From: Cohnella fermenti
GTDB lineage: Bacteria; Bacillota; Bacilli; Paenibacillales; Paenibacillaceae
Length of the DNA stretch: 64,000 nt
Reading direction: 5' to 3'
NCBI RefSeq assembly: GCF_004801405.1
Contig: NZ_SSOB01000046.1
Coordinates: forward strand, 1-64,000
The notes beneath the pieces are model-generated. The model worked only from the letters and a program-made list of their open reading frames with translations. It ran no database searches and was not told the DNA's origin. This document shows positions 25,203 to 34,221 of this stretch, piece by piece (position 1 is the first letter of the stretch; each line of letters starts with the position of its first letter). Both the position numbers and the translations under genes were made by a program.

Positions 25203-25625
25203 ATGATGTCTTTCACGTTGAAAAAAGGAATTCCCGCTCTGCTCATGGCCCTGGTTCTCTCTGTCGTTATGATGATCGGCTCGGCTGCCGCGGCTACGGC
25301 CCAGGATTACACGATCGTGAAGGGCGACGATCCGACGCAGACGTCGATGGCCGACGATTATGCCGTCAAGCCCGCTTCCGTCGACACGGACGGCTACACG
25401 ACGACGCTCGGCTTCACGACATCGATCCTGTACAGCGTCAACTCGCTGAGCATCTCCAACGATGGCGGCTTGACCTACACGACGTACTATGGAACAACTT
25501 CCGGCAGCGTGAAGAACTTCACGTTCCCGATCTATGACTTCACGTCCAACACGAAGGCCAAGATCGCCGTAACCGTGTTCGGCTTGTACAACGCGACGTA
25601 TGACATCGAGTTCGAGTGGGCGTAA
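25203..25625 (+). CDS. Small secreted NEAT-domain heme-binding protein
   Basis: 140 residues; ATG with AAAGGAG 8 bases ahead. A signal peptide (about 1-33, AAATAQ) is followed by a single NEAT-like domain: MADDYAVKPASV resembles the MDDYMQHPGKV segment of IsdA, and the end has Y129-NAT-Y133 (the YxxxY heme-iron motif) then DIEFEW. No sortase signal, lipobox or SLH domain, so it is probably released as a soluble hemophore. The Fur box upstream supports iron-starvation expression. The next gene is an SLH-anchored NEAT protein, a likely partner that receives the heme. No heme ABC transporter gene is adjacent. Assigned by motif, not by alignment. Confidence 0.8.
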   Translation: MMSFTLKKGIPALLMALVLSVVMMIGSAAAATAQDYTIVKGDDPTQTSMADDYAVKPASVDTDGYTTTLGFTTSILYSVNSLSISNDGGLTYTTYYGTTSGSVKNFTFPIYDFTSNTKAKIAVTVFGLYNATYDIEFEWA

Positions 25626-25683
25626 CCGCTCGCCGGTTGATTCGATTTAAGATTTAAAGTGCTGTAACTGCATTAACTGCTTG

Positions 25684-25710
25684 ACCGGCGGCCTGAAGGC
25701 GGCCGCCGGT
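25684..25710 (+). other. GC-rich hairpin after the NEAT gene
   Basis: ACCGGCGGCC and GGCCGCCGGT arms with a 7-base loop, not followed by a T run. A stable RNA hairpin is likely, possibly a 3' stabiliser for the small hemophore mRNA. Confidence 0.55.
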
Positions 25711-25746
25711 TCAATCCCATAGCTGCGCGCCGGACATAAGCTCCGT

Positions 25747-25799
25747 CGCGCAAGCGGCAAGGAGACCGGCCTCGCGTCGGCCTCCTTGCCGCTTGCGCG
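25747..25799 (+). other. Very long hairpin between the two NEAT genes
   Basis: Perfect 18-bp arms (25747-25764 and 25782-25799, starting CGCGCAAGCGG on the left) plus an inner CCG/CGG. No T run follows, so it is not a classical terminator. It may give differential expression of the two genes by protecting the upstream mRNA. Confidence 0.65.
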
Positions 25800-25864
25800 T
25801 GCCGGGAAGACTCCCGAGTGCGGACGTCGGCAGTGCAGCCCATTCAAGAGAGGAGAGTTTATAC

Positions 25865-28800
25865 GTGTCTATTACCCGATCGACCGCATTATCCTTGCAA
25901 CGCCTGATTGCCTTATCCCTTGTATTCGCCATGATTGTCGCTCTGCTTGTTCCCGGAGGGAAGCATGCGGAAGCGGCGGCGTTCCCTGCCGTTCAATTGG
26001 CGGATGGGGAATACGAAGTTCCGTTCACGATCTTGGAGAACGGGAAGGATAGCACCTCGTATGCCCAACAATACGTTGAGTCACCCACCGGCAAGCTGAT
26101 CGCTTCGAACGGCAGCTACAAGCTGGCTTTCACGTTCAACAACTATGATTGGTTTGAATATTGGGGCTCCCTGAAGCCCGGCGCCACTACGAACACGCAG
26201 ACAGAAAACTTCGCGACAGCCCAAGTCGTGGACGTAGCGTCAGGCTACAGTATTCGAGGCCCAGAGTTGGAGTCGAAGCTGGTCGCAGGCTATTACGGTA
26301 CGGTCATCTTCACGATCAACAATCTGTTGGTCGACCAGACCGTGCTGATGCATATCGTAGTCAAGGATTTATATGTTGACACCAGCTCCGCTTATCCGGA
26401 TGGTCAATGTCCAACCGGCAATAGAAGCGATTGCATCATCGAATATCCCGCCTACGACCATTGGTACAATGCGCAAGTAAGAATCGACACAAGCGATCTT
26501 CCTCTCGTTCCTGTCAATCAGAGCGAGCAACCAACGGGGCCGGATGTGGATCTCGCCGCGTTGACGGAACAAATCTCCGTGGCGACGACCGTGTACGATG
26601 ATTCCGCAGACGGCTACTGGGAAGGCGCTTATATTCCCGGCGCCCGCGCAGGATTGAAGGTCGCCATCGACCAAGCCGAAGAATTGGCGGGAGATGCGGA
26701 AGCGACGACTGAGCAAATCACGCTCGAATATTACTCTCTTGCCAGAGCGCTGGCCGACTTCGAAGCGCTCCGGGTCAGCGTCGACAAGTCGTCGCTGCAG
26801 GAAGCGATCGCCCAGTTGCAAGCGTTCCAGCCGACAATCAAGGTTTACGGCGCCGCTTCAGGCAATGTCAACATCTACGCGGTCGGCGAGATGCCATCGA
26901 GCTATGCCACAGCGATAACCAGTACTCTGAACACCTCGCTGACGGTTGCAGGCAACGTTTATGCAACACAGAAGCAGGTAGACGCTCAGACGACGACCGC
27001 GAATACGGCACTGCAGAATGCACTCGCCAATATCATTCAAGGCAGCTCGACGAACCTGATTGTGCTCGATTCGGTGGCTTCCGATGCGACGATCTCTGCA
27101 CAAGCTTCCTTGTTCTCGCCGAATGCGACGATTCTGCAAGTCAACACCAAGAAGGAATATGCGAATGTTACGTTGAATGCTCCCGCCTCGAATTTCTCTT
27201 CGTTGGCCTACAAGCGTCCAAGTACCGACGGAACGAACACCTTTATCGACACTAACATTACCCCGTTAAAGGTTGCCGAGGACACCAGCGCTCCATCGTA
27301 TACCATTCAGCTTCAGACCCAGATCGCGACTGGTTCCACCGCAGTCAACAGCGGCATCCTCAGCTTCAGCTATGTTTTGGCGAGCGATCCCGGAACGACG
27401 AAGACCGTCTATCTGAGTCTCAATGGCTATCGGCTCGCCGCTCTCAACGATGAGATCGCGGACGCGACCGAGCTATACGAGCGCGCGAAGGATGGCGATC
27501 TCTCGGGCCGCTACGGAGATGACGCCCTGGCGTCGCTCAAGAGCGCAATCGACGCAGCAGCCGTTGTCGGCAATCGTCTCTCTGCGACGAAGCTGAATAT
27601 CTCGGGCGCCTCGACAGCGCTTGGGACGGCCGTGAACGCATTCCTCTCTGCGGAACGTGAGACGGTTTATTATTCGGCCGCGGATGCAACAAGCGGCGAA
27701 TTCGCCAAGGCTTACTCGCACTTCGAATCTCCGGCTTATCTGGGGACGAAGGACGGAGAGAGCTTCGCGGTTCTGGTCATTCGCGACAGCGCTCATCTTC
27801 CATCGCTTCAATGGAAGAACGAGAGCGGGCAGTACGAGGATGCGGATGTACTATACTCGAACACGACCGATAACTACCGGATCGTTCTGCTTCCTTATTC
27901 GGAGGAAAAGAGGACTATTGCCGTTCGGGCAACCACGCTTGATGCGGACACGTCCGCTACGCAGACAAACGACATCGTGCTGAACTTCAACAATGTCGAC
28001 AACGGAGCGTTGGCGGACGCCTATCTCTCCGCTTCCGCGCTCCTCGGCGGGGCGGCAGCAGGCATCTCTCCCGGCCAATATTCCACCGGAGCGATCTCGG
28101 CCTTCGCCGCGGCAGTCTCCGCTGCCGGCCAGCCTGCCTCCGACGCTGACGGCACGCAGGAGAAGTCCGACGAGGCGCTGGCAGCGTTGGCCGCAGCCAG
28201 AACGGCCTTCGTGGCGGCAGTCATTCCGTCCGGAGACCCGTCCGATCTGCAGACGCTCCTCGCCGAAGCTCAAGCGGCCCTGACAGCCGCAGTCGCCGGC
28301 ATTGATGCCGGCCAATATCCGGCTGACGCCCGCGACAGTCTGGAAGCCGCGATTACGGCAACCGAACAGCTTCTGGCGCGGGAAGCGAGCGACATCGAGA
28401 TCGGCCAGCAATTCTCCGTTTTAAACTCCGCTTTGGACGCCCTTGAGAATGCGGAGATTCCGGCAGGCGACAACACTGCGCTGCAAGCCAAGATCGCCGA
28501 AGCGCAGACTCTGCACGACAACGCGGTGGTAGGAAGCAGCTACGGCAATTACAGCCTCAGCTCGAAGACCGCGTTCGCAGCCGCGATCGAAGCCGCTCGG
28601 GCCGTTGCGGACAAGAGCTCTTCGCAGGCGGTTATCGATGCATCGCTGGCTGAGCTTGAGCGGGCCGGCTCAACGTTCCAGGCATCCATGATTACTTCGA
28701 CGTATACTCCTGGTCCGTCGACAACACCTGACCCTCAGCCGGATGAAGATACTCAGGAAGAGGACGGAACCGACACTTCGAACAACGGCAACTCCGGCTC

Positions 28801-29422
28801 GTCCGGAAGCCAACCGCAGACGACGACGTTCACGGATGTCGCCAGCAATTGGGCTCGCGAAGCAATCGGACGCGCGGTCGATCTCGGCATCGCCAAGGGC
28901 TTCGCCGACAACTCCTTCCGTCCGAACGCCGATGTCAGCCGCGCCGAATTCGCGGTGTTCCTCGCCCGCGCGCTGAAGCCGGCCCTATCGAACGGCGGTT
29001 CGTCTTCCGGCACGCTTAAGGATCTGTCCTCGATTCCCGCTTGGGCGAGAGACTCCGTAGCGGCCGCCAACGCAGCCGGTTGGATTCTGGGCTACGAGGA
29101 CGGCTCCTTCCGTGCGGACAAGAAGATCACCCGGCTTGAGCTGGCGATCATCATCGCCCGCGCAGCCAATCTCCCCGCCCCGACGGATGCGTTGTCCCTC
29201 GACTTCGCGGATTCGGACCTCGTCGCCGACTGGGCGAAGCCTGCCGTCGCGGCGGCGGTCGCCGCCGGCCTGATCCAAGGCAAGGACGGCAACAAGTTCG
29301 ATCCGTCCGCCCCGGCTACCCGCGCCGAAGCGCTCACTCTGATCCTGCGCCTTCTGGATTGGCAAGCGGATCAAGCCGCTCAGTCTGCCCAAACCGGGCA
29401 AGCTGATCAAGAAACTAACTAA
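25865..29422 (+). CDS. SLH-anchored NEAT-domain heme receptor
   Basis: 1185 residues from a GTG at 25865, chosen because AGGAG lies 9 bases ahead and a signal peptide (1-38, HAEAAA) follows; the ATG 24 codons upstream has neither. NEAT-like domain at about 44-210, with Y197-DHW-Y201 (YxxxY heme motif) and an inserted loop with Cys182 and Cys190. Then a FIVAR-like helical unit, a beta-rich region of unknown type, a second NEAT-like segment (about 600-720) without the YxxxY pair, three FIVAR-like units, an acidic Ser/Gly linker and three SLH domains at the end. Comparable to Bacillus anthracis BslK, an SLH-anchored NEAT protein that takes heme and passes it inward. Cotranscription with the small NEAT gene under Fur is likely. 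Confidence 0.87.
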   Translation: MSITRSTALSLQRLIALSLVFAMIVALLVPGGKHAEAAAFPAVQLADGEYEVPFTILENGKDSTSYAQQYVESPTGKLIASNGSYKLAFTFNNYDWFEYWGSLKPGATTNTQTENFATAQVVDVASGYSIRGPELESKLVAGYYGTVIFTINNLLVDQTVLMHIVVKDLYVDTSSAYPDGQCPTGNRSDCIIEYPAYDHWYNAQVRIDTSDLPLVPVNQSEQPTGPDVDLAALTEQISVATTVYDDSADGYWEGAYIPGARAGLKVAIDQAEELAGDAEATTEQITLEYYSLARALADFEALRVSVDKSSLQEAIAQLQAFQPTIKVYGAASGNVNIYAVGEMPSSYATAITSTLNTSLTVAGNVYATQKQVDAQTTTANTALQNALANIIQGSSTNLIVLDSVASDATISAQASLFSPNATILQVNTKKEYANVTLNAPASNFSSLAYKRPSTDGTNTFIDTNITPLKVAEDTSAPSYTIQLQTQIATGSTAVNSGILSFSYVLASDPGTTKTVYLSLNGYRLAALNDEIADATELYERAKDGDLSGRYGDDALASLKSAIDAAAVVGNRLSATKLNISGASTALGTAVNAFLSAERETVYYSAADATSGEFAKAYSHFESPAYLGTKDGESFAVLVIRDSAHLPSLQWKNESGQYEDADVLYSNTTDNYRIVLLPYSEEKRTIAVRATTLDADTSATQTNDIVLNFNNVDNGALADAYLSASALLGGAAAGISPGQYSTGAISAFAAAVSAAGQPASDADGTQEKSDEALAALAAARTAFVAAVIPSGDPSDLQTLLAEAQAALTAAVAGIDAGQYPADARDSLEAAITATEQLLAREASDIEIGQQFSVLNSALDALENAEIPAGDNTALQAKIAEAQTLHDNAVVGSSYGNYSLSSKTAFAAAIEAARAVADKSSSQAVIDASLAELERAGSTFQASMITSTYTPGPSTTPDPQPDEDTQEEDGTDTSNNGNSGSSGSQPQTTTFTDVASNWAREAIGRAVDLGIAKGFADNSFRPNADVSRAEFAVFLARALKPALSNGGSSSGTLKDLSSIPAWARDSVAAANAAGWILGYEDGSFRADKKITRLELAIIIARAANLPAPTDALSLDFADSDLVADWAKPAVAAAVAAGLIQGKDGNKFDPSAPATRAEALTLILRLLDWQADQAAQSAQTGQADQETN

Positions 29423-29444
29423 CACAATCCTTCAATAAACAGAT

Positions 29445-29491
29445 GGGGCCACCTCGGAAGTCGTAAAACTTCAGGGCGGCCCCTGCTTTTT
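29445..29491 (+). terminator. Terminator of the NEAT operon
   Basis: GGGGCC-ACC and GG-GCGGCCCC arms with an inner GAAGT/ACTTC stem, followed by TGCTTTTT. It lies 23 bases after the stop codon. Confidence 0.88.
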
Positions 29492-30233
29492 ATGCGGTTT
29501 TTCACATTCATCACCCCAGACTCTGCATCGATCGAGGTGTTTTGTGTGGTTTAATACGAAAATTAAGTCTCGCTAATGGCGGTCTGTACCGGATTTAGAC
29601 AGAAAAGTCCCACCACCGTCTAGCACCGTCCCGACGCGGTCGGCATGTTGGTGAGTTGGCGAGTCGGTGAGTTTATTTCTATATTATGGTGGATAGAGTC
29701 GCTATCCCCCTTCTGAACCCTTATTCCTCTTCTCCCCTTGGATCAGGAACCTCCGCTTGCCGATCATGCCCTTGGGTCTTAGGACAGCCAATTCCCTTTG
29801 CACCTCCTTATCCTGAACGAAAGGGAGAAGAGACCTAATGCCGCCAGAGGGAATAGACGCCTGGGGGAGTTGGAAGCGATGCCGGGCGGGATGGCAAGTG
29901 GAACGAACAGTCGATAGGCGGGTTTTCCGCTCATCTCCCTCTCCAACTGCCTCTTCGGAGCTCCGTTGTACGGGTTTCTCGCACATCTTCCTCTCCTACC
30001 GCCCCTTCGGAGCTTCGTTGTACGGGTTTCTCTACTAACTCCGCTCCTCCTGCCTTTCCGCAGTTGGCTTTTCATCACTGCGGATGGCCGTATACGGCAA
30101 ATTTTCATGGTAGGGGGTGACAACACTCATGTTGTCATAGTTGTTTTTCACATAAATTCCCGCTCCCCATCGACGCTGCCGGCAACACGCCAACTTCGCC
30201 GCATATGCCGGACCCCGGCCAACCTAAAATGAC
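29492..30233. other. Long intergenic region between heme and arabinose genes
   Basis: No gene supported. It holds hairpin repeats at 29489-29511 and 30141-30160, a degenerate one near 29546, a 52-bp direct duplication (starts 29953 and 30005, CTTCGGAGCTYCGTTGTACG...) and an orphan terminator-like hairpin at 30118-30148. Confidence 0.5.
30118..30148 (+). terminator. Orphan plus-strand terminator-like hairpin
   Basis: TGACAACA-CTCA-TGTTGTCA is followed by TAGTTGTTTTT. No plus-strand gene ends nearby; the NEAT operon already has its own terminator 630 bases upstream. It may end a small RNA. Confidence 0.5.
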
Positions 30234-30267
30234 AAAAAAAGGTCGGCCGGGTAGCCCCGTGCCGACC
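30234..30267 (-). terminator. Terminator of the ara operon
   Basis: GGTCGGC and GCCGACC arms; on the minus strand the hairpin is followed by TTTTTTT. It lies about 70 bases after the araB stop. Confidence 0.88.
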
Positions 30268-30339
30268 TTTATCTTCATTGTAAAGCCGCCTTGCGTTTAA
30301 CCTCACCTTAATTCCAACATCGCCTTGATTTAACGCTGC

Positions 30340-32031
30340 CTATTCCTTCGACACTTCGTCCTTCAGAGCCTTCAGGCGCTTCATGACGTCGTTCGCGCCG
30401 CGGCCGAAGTAGTCGTGCAGCGTGCGGTACTCCTGGTACAGCCGCTCGTACACCGCGACGTTGTCCGGGATCGGCTTGAACGTCTCCTCACGCACGCGCG
30501 CCATCGCCTTCGCCGCGTCGACGACGCTGTCGTAGCCGCCCTTCGCGCTGCCCGCTGCGACCGCGCCGAACATCGCCGCGCCGACCGCCGGCGTCTGCTT
30601 CGAGTCCGCGATCTTGATCTCGCGATTCGTCACGTCCGCGTAGATCTGCATCAGCAGGCGATTCTTCTGCGGCAAGCCGCCGCAGGCGTATACTTCATGC
30701 ACCGGAACGCCGTTGTTATGGAAAGCATCGATGATCGTCCGCGTGCCGTAAGCCGTCGCTTCGAGCAGCGCGCGGTACATCTCCTCCGGCTTCGTCAGCA
30801 GCGTGTAGCCGACGACGACGCCCGTCAGGTTCGTGTCCACGAGCACGGAGCGGTTGCCGTTCCACCAGTCGAGCGCCACGAGACCGGATTCACCCGGCTT
30901 GTATGCGGAAGCGCGCTCGGTCAACCATTGGTGAATGCCGACGCCGTCCTTCTCCGCCGCTTCCTTCACATACGCCGGCACTGCTTCTTCTACGAACCAT
31001 TCGAAGATGTCGCCGACCGCCGATTGCCCCGCTTCATAGCCCTTGTACCCCGGGATGATGCCGTCCTCGACGACGCCGCACATGCCTTCGACTTCGACTT
31101 CTTCGGTGCCGAGCAGCATGTGGCAGATCGACGTGCCCATCGCCATGACGAGCTTGCCTTCGTCCACGACGCCTACCGCCGGAACGGCCGCATGCGCGTC
31201 GACGTTGCCGACCGCGATCGCCGTGCCTGCCTTAAGGCCGGTCAGCTCCGCCATCGCCGGCGTCAGCTCGCCCGCCTTCGTGCCGAGCGGCTTGATGTCG
31301 CCGCGCAGCTTCGTCTCGACCAAATTCTCAAGCCGAGGATCAAGCGCGGCGAAGAACTCCTTGCTCGGATACCCCTCCTGCTTGTGCCAGATGGCCTTGT
31401 AGCCGGCCGTGCAGCTGTTGCGCACGAACTCGCCCGTCTCGAATTGACCTGTCAATTGCGAGATGACCCAGTCGGTCGCTTCGGTGAACCGATCCGCCGC
31501 CTCGTACACGTCCGGCGCCTCGTCGAGAATCTGCCACACCTTGGCGATCATCCACTCCGACGAGATTTTGCCGCCGTAGCGCGGGAGGAACTTCTCGCCG
31601 CGCTCCGCCGCGATGGCATTCAAGCGATCCGCCTCGTCCTGCGCCGCGTGATGCTTCCACAGCTTCACCCAGCCGTGCGGATTGCGCTCCCACTCCGGCT
31701 TCAGGCAGAGCGGCGTTCCGTCCGCGTCCACCGGCAGCATCGTACACGCCGTGAAGTCGATGCCCAGACCGATGACATCGTCCGCCGCCACGCCCGATGC
31801 CGCGAGCACCGCCGGAACCGACTTGCGCAGCACTTCGATGTAATCGTCCGGATGCTGAAGCGCCCAGTCGTGCTCCAGCTTAATGCCGGATACCGGCAGT
31901 TCCTCGTCGATGACCCCGTGCGGATAAGGCGTCACATGATCCGCGATCTCCTGACCGTTCGCCAGATCCACAAGCACGGCGCGACCGGACTGCGTTCCAT
32001 AGTCGACGCCGATGGCGTACTTCTTGCTCAT
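30340..32031 (-). CDS. araB: Ribulokinase AraB
   Basis: 563 residues, normal length for AraB (FGGY kinase family). ATG with GGGAGG 8 bases ahead. The N-terminal ATP/sugar domain has GVDYGTQSGRAVLVD and LGIDFTACTMLPVD; the second domain has ALDWWNGNRSVLVDTNLTG and the AYGTRTIIDAFHNNGVPVHEVYACGGLPQKNRLLMQIYADVT stretch typical of ribulokinases. It phosphorylates L-ribulose to L-ribulose-5-phosphate in L-arabinose breakdown. It follows araD on the same strand (gap 73 bases), sharing its AraR-controlled promoter. L-arabinose isomerase (araA) is not in the window. Confidence 0.95.
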   Translation of the reverse strand: MSKKYAIGVDYGTQSGRAVLVDLANGQEIADHVTPYPHGVIDEELPVSGIKLEHDWALQHPDDYIEVLRKSVPAVLAASGVAADDVIGLGIDFTACTMLPVDADGTPLCLKPEWERNPHGWVKLWKHHAAQDEADRLNAIAAERGEKFLPRYGGKISSEWMIAKVWQILDEAPDVYEAADRFTEATDWVISQLTGQFETGEFVRNSCTAGYKAIWHKQEGYPSKEFFAALDPRLENLVETKLRGDIKPLGTKAGELTPAMAELTGLKAGTAIAVGNVDAHAAVPAVGVVDEGKLVMAMGTSICHMLLGTEEVEVEGMCGVVEDGIIPGYKGYEAGQSAVGDIFEWFVEEAVPAYVKEAAEKDGVGIHQWLTERASAYKPGESGLVALDWWNGNRSVLVDTNLTGVVVGYTLLTKPEEMYRALLEATAYGTRTIIDAFHNNGVPVHEVYACGGLPQKNRLLMQIYADVTNREIKIADSKQTPAVGAAMFGAVAAGSAKGGYDSVVDAAKAMARVREETFKPIPDNVAVYERLYQEYRTLHDYFGRGANDVMKRLKALKDEVSKE

Positions 32032-32104
32032 CGTCCATTCCTCCCATTGTGCTTAGTGCTTATTTATAGTAAGTATTTATTTTCCGCTTCAAACCGTTCT
32101 GCGC

Positions 32105-32806
32105 TCAGTGCTCCTTGCCCGGCTGGCCGTAGTAGGCGTTCGCTCCGTGCTTGCGAAGGTAGTGCTTGTCGAGCAGCTCCTGCTGCATCGACGGAATGCC
32201 GCCGTTCAGTTGGCGCGTATGATATGCCATCTTCGCCACTTCCTCGAGCACGACCGCGTTGTGCAGCGCGTCCATCGGGTCCTTGCCCCACGCGAACGGC
32301 GCATGGCTGAACACGAGCACGCCCGGCACCGCCTTCGGGTCGATTCCCTTGAACGTCTCGATGATGACATTGCCCGTCTCAAGCTCGTACTCGCCCTTGA
32401 TCTCCTCCGCCGTCATCGCCCGCGTGCACGGAATCGTGCCGTAGAAGTAGTCGCCGTGCGTCGTTCCGAGCGCCGGAATGCCTTGGCCCGCCTGCGACCA
32501 GATCGTCGCCCAGGAGGAGTGCGTGTGCACGATCCCGCCGATGCCCGGCCATGCTCTATATAAGGCAAGATGGGTCGGAGTGTCCGAAGACGGACGCAGA
32601 TTGCCTTCGACAACGTTGCCGTCCAGATCGAGGACGACCATCTGCTCCGGCGTCAGCTCCTCGTAAGGAACCCCGCTCGGCTTGATGACCATAAGGCCCG
32701 ACTCCCGGTCGAAGCCGCTGACATTGCCCCACGTGAACGTAACGAGACCGTAAGCCGGCAATTCCGCATTCGCTTGGCACACGCTCATCTTCAATTGCTC
32801 CAACAA
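32105..32806 (-). CDS. araD: L-ribulose-5-phosphate 4-epimerase AraD
   Basis: 233 residues, class II aldolase-like. A TTG start at 32806 gives MLEQLKMSVCQANAELP, matching the conserved MLExLKxxVxxANxxL start of AraD proteins; an ATG six codons later has a GGAG site and remains possible. Motifs: TWGNVSG, KPSGV, SSDTPTH, the zinc site HTHSSWATIW with H in GTTHGDYF, and LRKHGANAYYGQ at the end. It converts L-ribulose-5-P to D-xylulose-5-P for the pentose phosphate pathway. First gene of the araDB transcript. Confidence 0.95.
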   Translation of the reverse strand: MLEQLKMSVCQANAELPAYGLVTFTWGNVSGFDRESGLMVIKPSGVPYEELTPEQMVVLDLDGNVVEGNLRPSSDTPTHLALYRAWPGIGGIVHTHSSWATIWSQAGQGIPALGTTHGDYFYGTIPCTRAMTAEEIKGEYELETGNVIIETFKGIDPKAVPGVLVFSHAPFAWGKDPMDALHNAVVLEEVAKMAYHTRQLNGGIPSMQQELLDKHYLRKHGANAYYGQPGKEH

Positions 32807-32928
32807 CTTGCATCCATCCCTTCCCGCATAACCGTTATAAAGTCCTTAATCCTTCGAGCCGTCCTTCAAGCCAGCCTTAAAACGTCCTTCAAACATCCTG
32901 CAAAACGTCCGCATTCGAATCCGCTTCC

Positions 32929-32958
32929 ATTATACACTTGTACGTACATGTATGTCGA
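32929..32958 (-). promoter_or_regulatory. araDB promoter
   Basis: On the minus strand TCGACA (32953-32958) and TATAAT (32929-32934) are 18 bases apart, and the AraR box exactly fills the spacer. Repressor binding would exclude RNA polymerase. Confidence 0.75.
32936..32951. promoter_or_regulatory. AraR operator of araDB
   Basis: ACTTGTACGTACATGT is close to the B. subtilis AraR consensus ATTTGTACGTACAAAT and lies within the araDB promoter spacer. Confidence 0.85.
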
Positions 32959-33036
32959 GAGGTCCGTTCAATAACGTTCACCTGTTCAGACAAGAAGCGC
33001 CACTGAGACGATAAGCACCACTGAGACAAGAAGCGA

Positions 33037-33055
33037 CAGAACGCCGAGCGTCCTG
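33037..33055 (-). terminator. Possible weak terminator after araR
   Basis: CAGGACGC-TCG-GCGTTCTG on the minus strand, 22 bases after the araR stop, followed only by TCGCTTCTTG. Weak T tract, so the call is tentative. Confidence 0.35.
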
Positions 33056-33077
33056 CCGCCTCCCTGCTGCCTGTTCC

Positions 33078-34172
33078 TTACGCCGGAGGCGCCGTCGATT
33101 GCCGAGCCACAACCTGCGGAACGAACAGCCAGCCCTCGTCATCCTGCCGCGCCCCCGCCTCCAGCATGGAGATGAGCAGCCCGGCCGCCTTTTCCCCCAA
33201 TTCCTCCTTCGGATGGTTCACGCTCGTCAGCTTGATCTCCGTCGCCGTCGCCAGGAACGAATCGTCGTAGCCGATCATCGACAGATCCTCCGGCACGCGC
33301 AGCCCCGCTTCCCGCACGATGTCGAGCAGCGCCACCGCCAACTGATCGTTGTAGCAGACGATGCCGCTCGGCCGATCCGGTCGGCCCAGCCACTCGCGAA
33401 GCACCGAGGCGGGCAGCGTCTCCCTCTGCTCGGTCTCGTAGCGGACGATAAGCTCCGGATCGACGGGGATTCCCCGTTCCCGGTGCGCCCGCACGAACCC
33501 CTTCATCCGATTCACGCCCTGAAGGTCGTCCGTCTTGAAGAAGCCGGCGATCCTCCGATGCCCGAGCGAGAGCAGATGGTCCGTCGCCGCGCGCCCGCCC
33601 GCCTCGTCGTCCTGCTTCACGACCGGGCAGTCGAGATCCGGGTATCGCTCGTTGATCATGAGCAGCGGAATGTCGTGGTACTGCATCGCCATATAAGCAT
33701 CGAAGTTCGGGTTGCCCTCCGCGCTGCGCGTCGGTTCGACGATGAGGCCGCACACGCCCTGGCTCAGCATCATCTCCAGACTCTCCCGCTCCCGGTCCTT
33801 GCGGTTGTCGGTGCTCGAGAGCAGCAGCCGGTAGCCCTGCTCCTTCAGCGCGGCTTCCACGCCCCTAACAATAGATGGAAAAATATAATCCGATATATAA
33901 GTCGTCATCATCCCGACCGTGCGATTGCCGCCGGCGGATCTCCGTTCCCCCGACAGCCGCGAGACGAACGTGCCTTTGCCTTGCTCGCGCGACAGCCAGC
34001 CCTCCTGCACCAGCTCGCCGATCGATTGGCGCACCGTCTGACGGCTCAGGCCGAATTGATCGGACAATTCGTTCTCCGAGGGCAGCTTGTCCCCCGGACG
34101 GTAGCGCCCGCCGGCGATCCAGGAGACGATCTCTTCTTTAAGCTTCAAGTATTTCGGGGACTGCGAACTCAA
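33078..34172 (-). CDS. araR: AraR arabinose repressor (GntR-LacI chimera)
   Basis: 364 residues from a TTG at 34172. The ATG at 34205 is rejected because it lies inside the -10 box (TGCTATAATG); the TTG has GAGGTG 6 bases ahead and gives SSQSPKYLKLKEEI, aligning with the MLPKYAQVKEEI start of B. subtilis AraR. GntR winged helix: YRPGDKLPSENELSDQFGLSRQTVRQSIGELVQEGWL, then GKGTFVS. LacI-type sugar domain: TTYISDYIFPSIVRGVE, VCGLIVEPT, HLLSLGHRRIAGFFK, GYDDSFLA, ELGEKAAGLLI. L-arabinose releases it from DNA. Boxes lie before araDB and before araR itself. Confidence 0.93.
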   Translation of the reverse strand: MSSQSPKYLKLKEEIVSWIAGGRYRPGDKLPSENELSDQFGLSRQTVRQSIGELVQEGWLSREQGKGTFVSRLSGERRSAGGNRTVGMMTTYISDYIFPSIVRGVEAALKEQGYRLLLSSTDNRKDRERESLEMMLSQGVCGLIVEPTRSAEGNPNFDAYMAMQYHDIPLLMINERYPDLDCPVVKQDDEAGGRAATDHLLSLGHRRIAGFFKTDDLQGVNRMKGFVRAHRERGIPVDPELIVRYETEQRETLPASVLREWLGRPDRPSGIVCYNDQLAVALLDIVREAGLRVPEDLSMIGYDDSFLATATEIKLTSVNHPKEELGEKAAGLLISMLEAGARQDDEGWLFVPQVVARQSTAPPA

Positions 34173-34203
34173 GCCATTCACCTCGGACGAAGTTGATAGG
34201 CTC

Positions 34204-34209
34204 ATTATA
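34204..34209 (-). promoter_or_regulatory. -10 element of the araR promoter
   Basis: TGCTATAAT (extended -10) on the minus strand; the ATG overlapping its end cannot be the start codon of its own transcript. The AraR box lies where the -35 should be. Confidence 0.6.
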
Positions 34210-34221
34210 GCATACGCGAGA

